Below the pieces are notes generated by a model. It searched no databases. It saw only the letters and a list, made by a program, of their open reading frames with translations, and was not told the origin of the DNA. A stretch of 23,644 nt of DNA from DASQJL01 sp036380835 (GTDB lineage Bacteria; Eisenbacteria; RBG-16-71-46; SZUA-252). The stretch is from assembly GCA_036380835.1 (NCBI GenBank), contig DASVDZ010000090.1, positions 1-23,644 on the forward strand. The letters are read 5' to 3'. Positions 22,668 to 23,644 of the stretch are shown piece by piece; position 1 is the stretch's first letter; every line of letters begins with the position of its first letter. Both the position numbers and the translations under genes were made by a program.

Positions 22668-23500
22668 TCCTTCGCGAACTCCTCGAACGGCCGCGGGTTC
22701 TTGCCGGCGATCCGCTCGAACGCGTCGGTCACGTCCGCGCTCTTCCCCGATCCCCAGACCGCGTAGAGCTCGACCAGCGCCTCGGCGAGCCACGCGGGCA
22801 TCCCCATACCGATCATCGCCTCGCGCGCCGCGTCCGGCGGCACGTCAACGTACGTGACCGGGCTTCCGATCGCGGCGCCGATCATCGCGGCGATCTCGGC
22901 GTAGCCGATCGCCCTCGGCCCCGTGAGATCGTAGAGACGGCCGCTATGGGTTCCGCCGGTCAGCACCGCCGCCGCCGCGATCGCGACGTCGCGGCAGTCG
23001 ATCATGCTGACGGCCCCGTCCCTCGCCGGCGCGAAGATCGTCCCCTGGCTCGCGATCGAGTCGGCGAAGGCGAGCGTGTTCTGATAGAACGCGTTCGGCC
23101 GGAGGATCGTGAACGAGAGCCCGGACCGGGAGAGGCGGTCGTCCGCTTCCCCGTGGGCCCGGAGGAGACCCGCGGGCGACGACGCGCTCGAGCCGTAGAC
23201 GGAGAGCCGGACGATCTGCCTCACGCCGGCGCGCTTCGCCGCGTCGATGGCGTTCCCGTGGAGCGTGGCGATCTCGAGGTCGGGCGACGACACGAGGAAG
23301 ATCTTGTCGGCGCCCCGGAAAACGGGATCGAGCGAGAGCGGCTTCGCGAGGTCTCCGGTCACGATCTCGACCGCGGGGCCCCCGATCCCCTTCGCCTTCG
23401 AGGGATCGCGCACCAGGGCGCGAACGCGAAGTCCCTTGGCGGAGAGCAAGCGGACGACCTCGCTGCCGGTCTGCCCGGCGGCGCCGGTCACGACGATCAT
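22589..23500 (-). CDS. NmrA-like / atypical SDR NAD(P)-binding protein (QorB/azoreductase type)
   Basis: The 303-residue protein has the Rossmann loop VTGAAGQTGSEVVRLL (4-19), RALVRDPSKA for NADP discrimination (27-36), VTGDLAKPLSL (47-57), FLVSSPDL, RLSVYGSSA (98-106) and the ILRPNAFYQN block (about 136-145). It lacks the classical Tyr-x-x-x-Lys of typical SDRs, as in NmrA/HSCARG and quinone reductase 2-like proteins. These act as redox sensors or NADPH-dependent reductases. The ATG at 23500 has a strong Shine-Dalgarno (AAAGGGGGG). Family members usually end near FEEFAKDYA; this one continues about 22 residues, and that tail is the part that overlaps the SdpI-like gene. Function beyond the family is unknown. 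Confidence 0.85.
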   Translation of the reverse strand: MIVVTGAAGQTGSEVVRLLSAKGLRVRALVRDPSKAKGIGGPAVEIVTGDLAKPLSLDPVFRGADKIFLVSSPDLEIATLHGNAIDAAKRAGVRQIVRLSVYGSSASSPAGLLRAHGEADDRLSRSGLSFTILRPNAFYQNTLAFADSIASQGTIFAPARDGAVSMIDCRDVAIAAAAVLTGGTHSGRLYDLTGPRAIGYAEIAAMIGAAIGSPVTYVDVPPDAAREAMIGMGMPAWLAEALVELYAVWGSGKSADVTDAFERIAGKNPRPFEEFAKDYAASSAGLVPAGGTRFGSRRQTRYE

Positions 23501-23566
23501 GGGGCCCCCCTTTCTGCGGACGACGGCCAGGGTCGCGATCCGACGCGCCGGTCAGGCGGTGGGGAG

Positions 23567-23644
23567 TCAGAGGATCGCGCGGGTCAGGCTGAAGTATAGA
23601 TTGGTCCTCGATACGAGTTGAATCCCATTCACGCGCTGATAGAC
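23567..23644 (-). CDS. C-terminal end of an unidentified protein, possibly an outer-membrane beta-barrel
   Basis: From the right edge a frame stays open for 25 codons to a TGA at 23569-23567. It reads VYQRVNGIQLVSRTNLYFSL then TRAIL. The alternation of polar and hydrophobic residues toward the end resembles a terminal barrel strand, although the last residue is Leu rather than the usual Phe or Trp. It lies 66 bases upstream of the NmrA-like gene on the same strand. The fragment is too short to prove coding; the family call is a weak guess. Confidence 0.35.
   Translation of the reverse strand, partial: VYQRVNGIQLVSRTNLYFSLTRAIL

Overview
The window is a GC-rich (about 70% by eye), densely packed stretch of a bacterial chromosome. 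A TonB-dependent receptor, a M1 peptidase with an outer-membrane barrel and cleavable Sec signals indicate a diderm organism. The gene style (soluble PAS-GAF sensor kinase, long M16 and M1 peptidases, TTG/GTG/CTG starts, short gaps) fits an uncultured FCB-like lineage such as Candidatus Eisenbacteria or Gemmatimonadota; that placement is inference. No rRNA, tRNA, CRISPR array, insertion sequence or prophage was seen, and no gene-free stretch exceeds 300 bases.

Left part (1-6115). A TonB-dependent receptor (minus, cut by the window edge) sits behind a consensus-matching TPP riboswitch and a TTGACA promoter, so it is probably an outer-membrane thiamin importer. Divergent from it is a polytopic GT39-like membrane protein. 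A small membrane-anchored protein, thiamine pyrophosphokinase, a soluble PAS-GAF histidine kinase and a glycine-zipper membrane protein follow. Receptor plus pyrophosphokinase suggest thiamin salvage.

Middle part (6120-15727). A duplicated M16 zinc peptidase is preceded, 11 bases upstream in the same transcription unit, by a 75-codon SelW-like (Rdx family) gene. Its C-x-x-C redox motif is C-T-E-UGA. The in-frame UGA is followed by a SECIS-like hairpin, so this is very probably a selenoprotein that ordinary gene calling cuts in two. Next, seven genes on the minus strand (15727 to 9120) overlap or nearly touch: HAD-like protein, MobA-like nucleotidyltransferase, ATP-grasp ligase, class III aminotransferase, CDP-alcohol phosphatidyltransferase, Gfo/Idh/MocA oxidoreductase and a flippase-like LPG-synthase membrane domain. 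Together they look like a pathway that builds, activates, attaches to lipid and translocates an amino-containing polar head group. I do not recognise it as a described pathway.

Right part (15858-23644). miaB is translationally coupled to a M1 metallopeptidase fused to an outer-membrane beta-barrel. Then come an orphan single-domain response regulator, dCTP deaminase, an SdpR/SdpI-like autorepressor and membrane-protein pair behind a palindromic operator candidate, an NmrA-like reductase convergently overlapping the SdpI gene, and the last 25 codons of another minus-strand gene at the edge.
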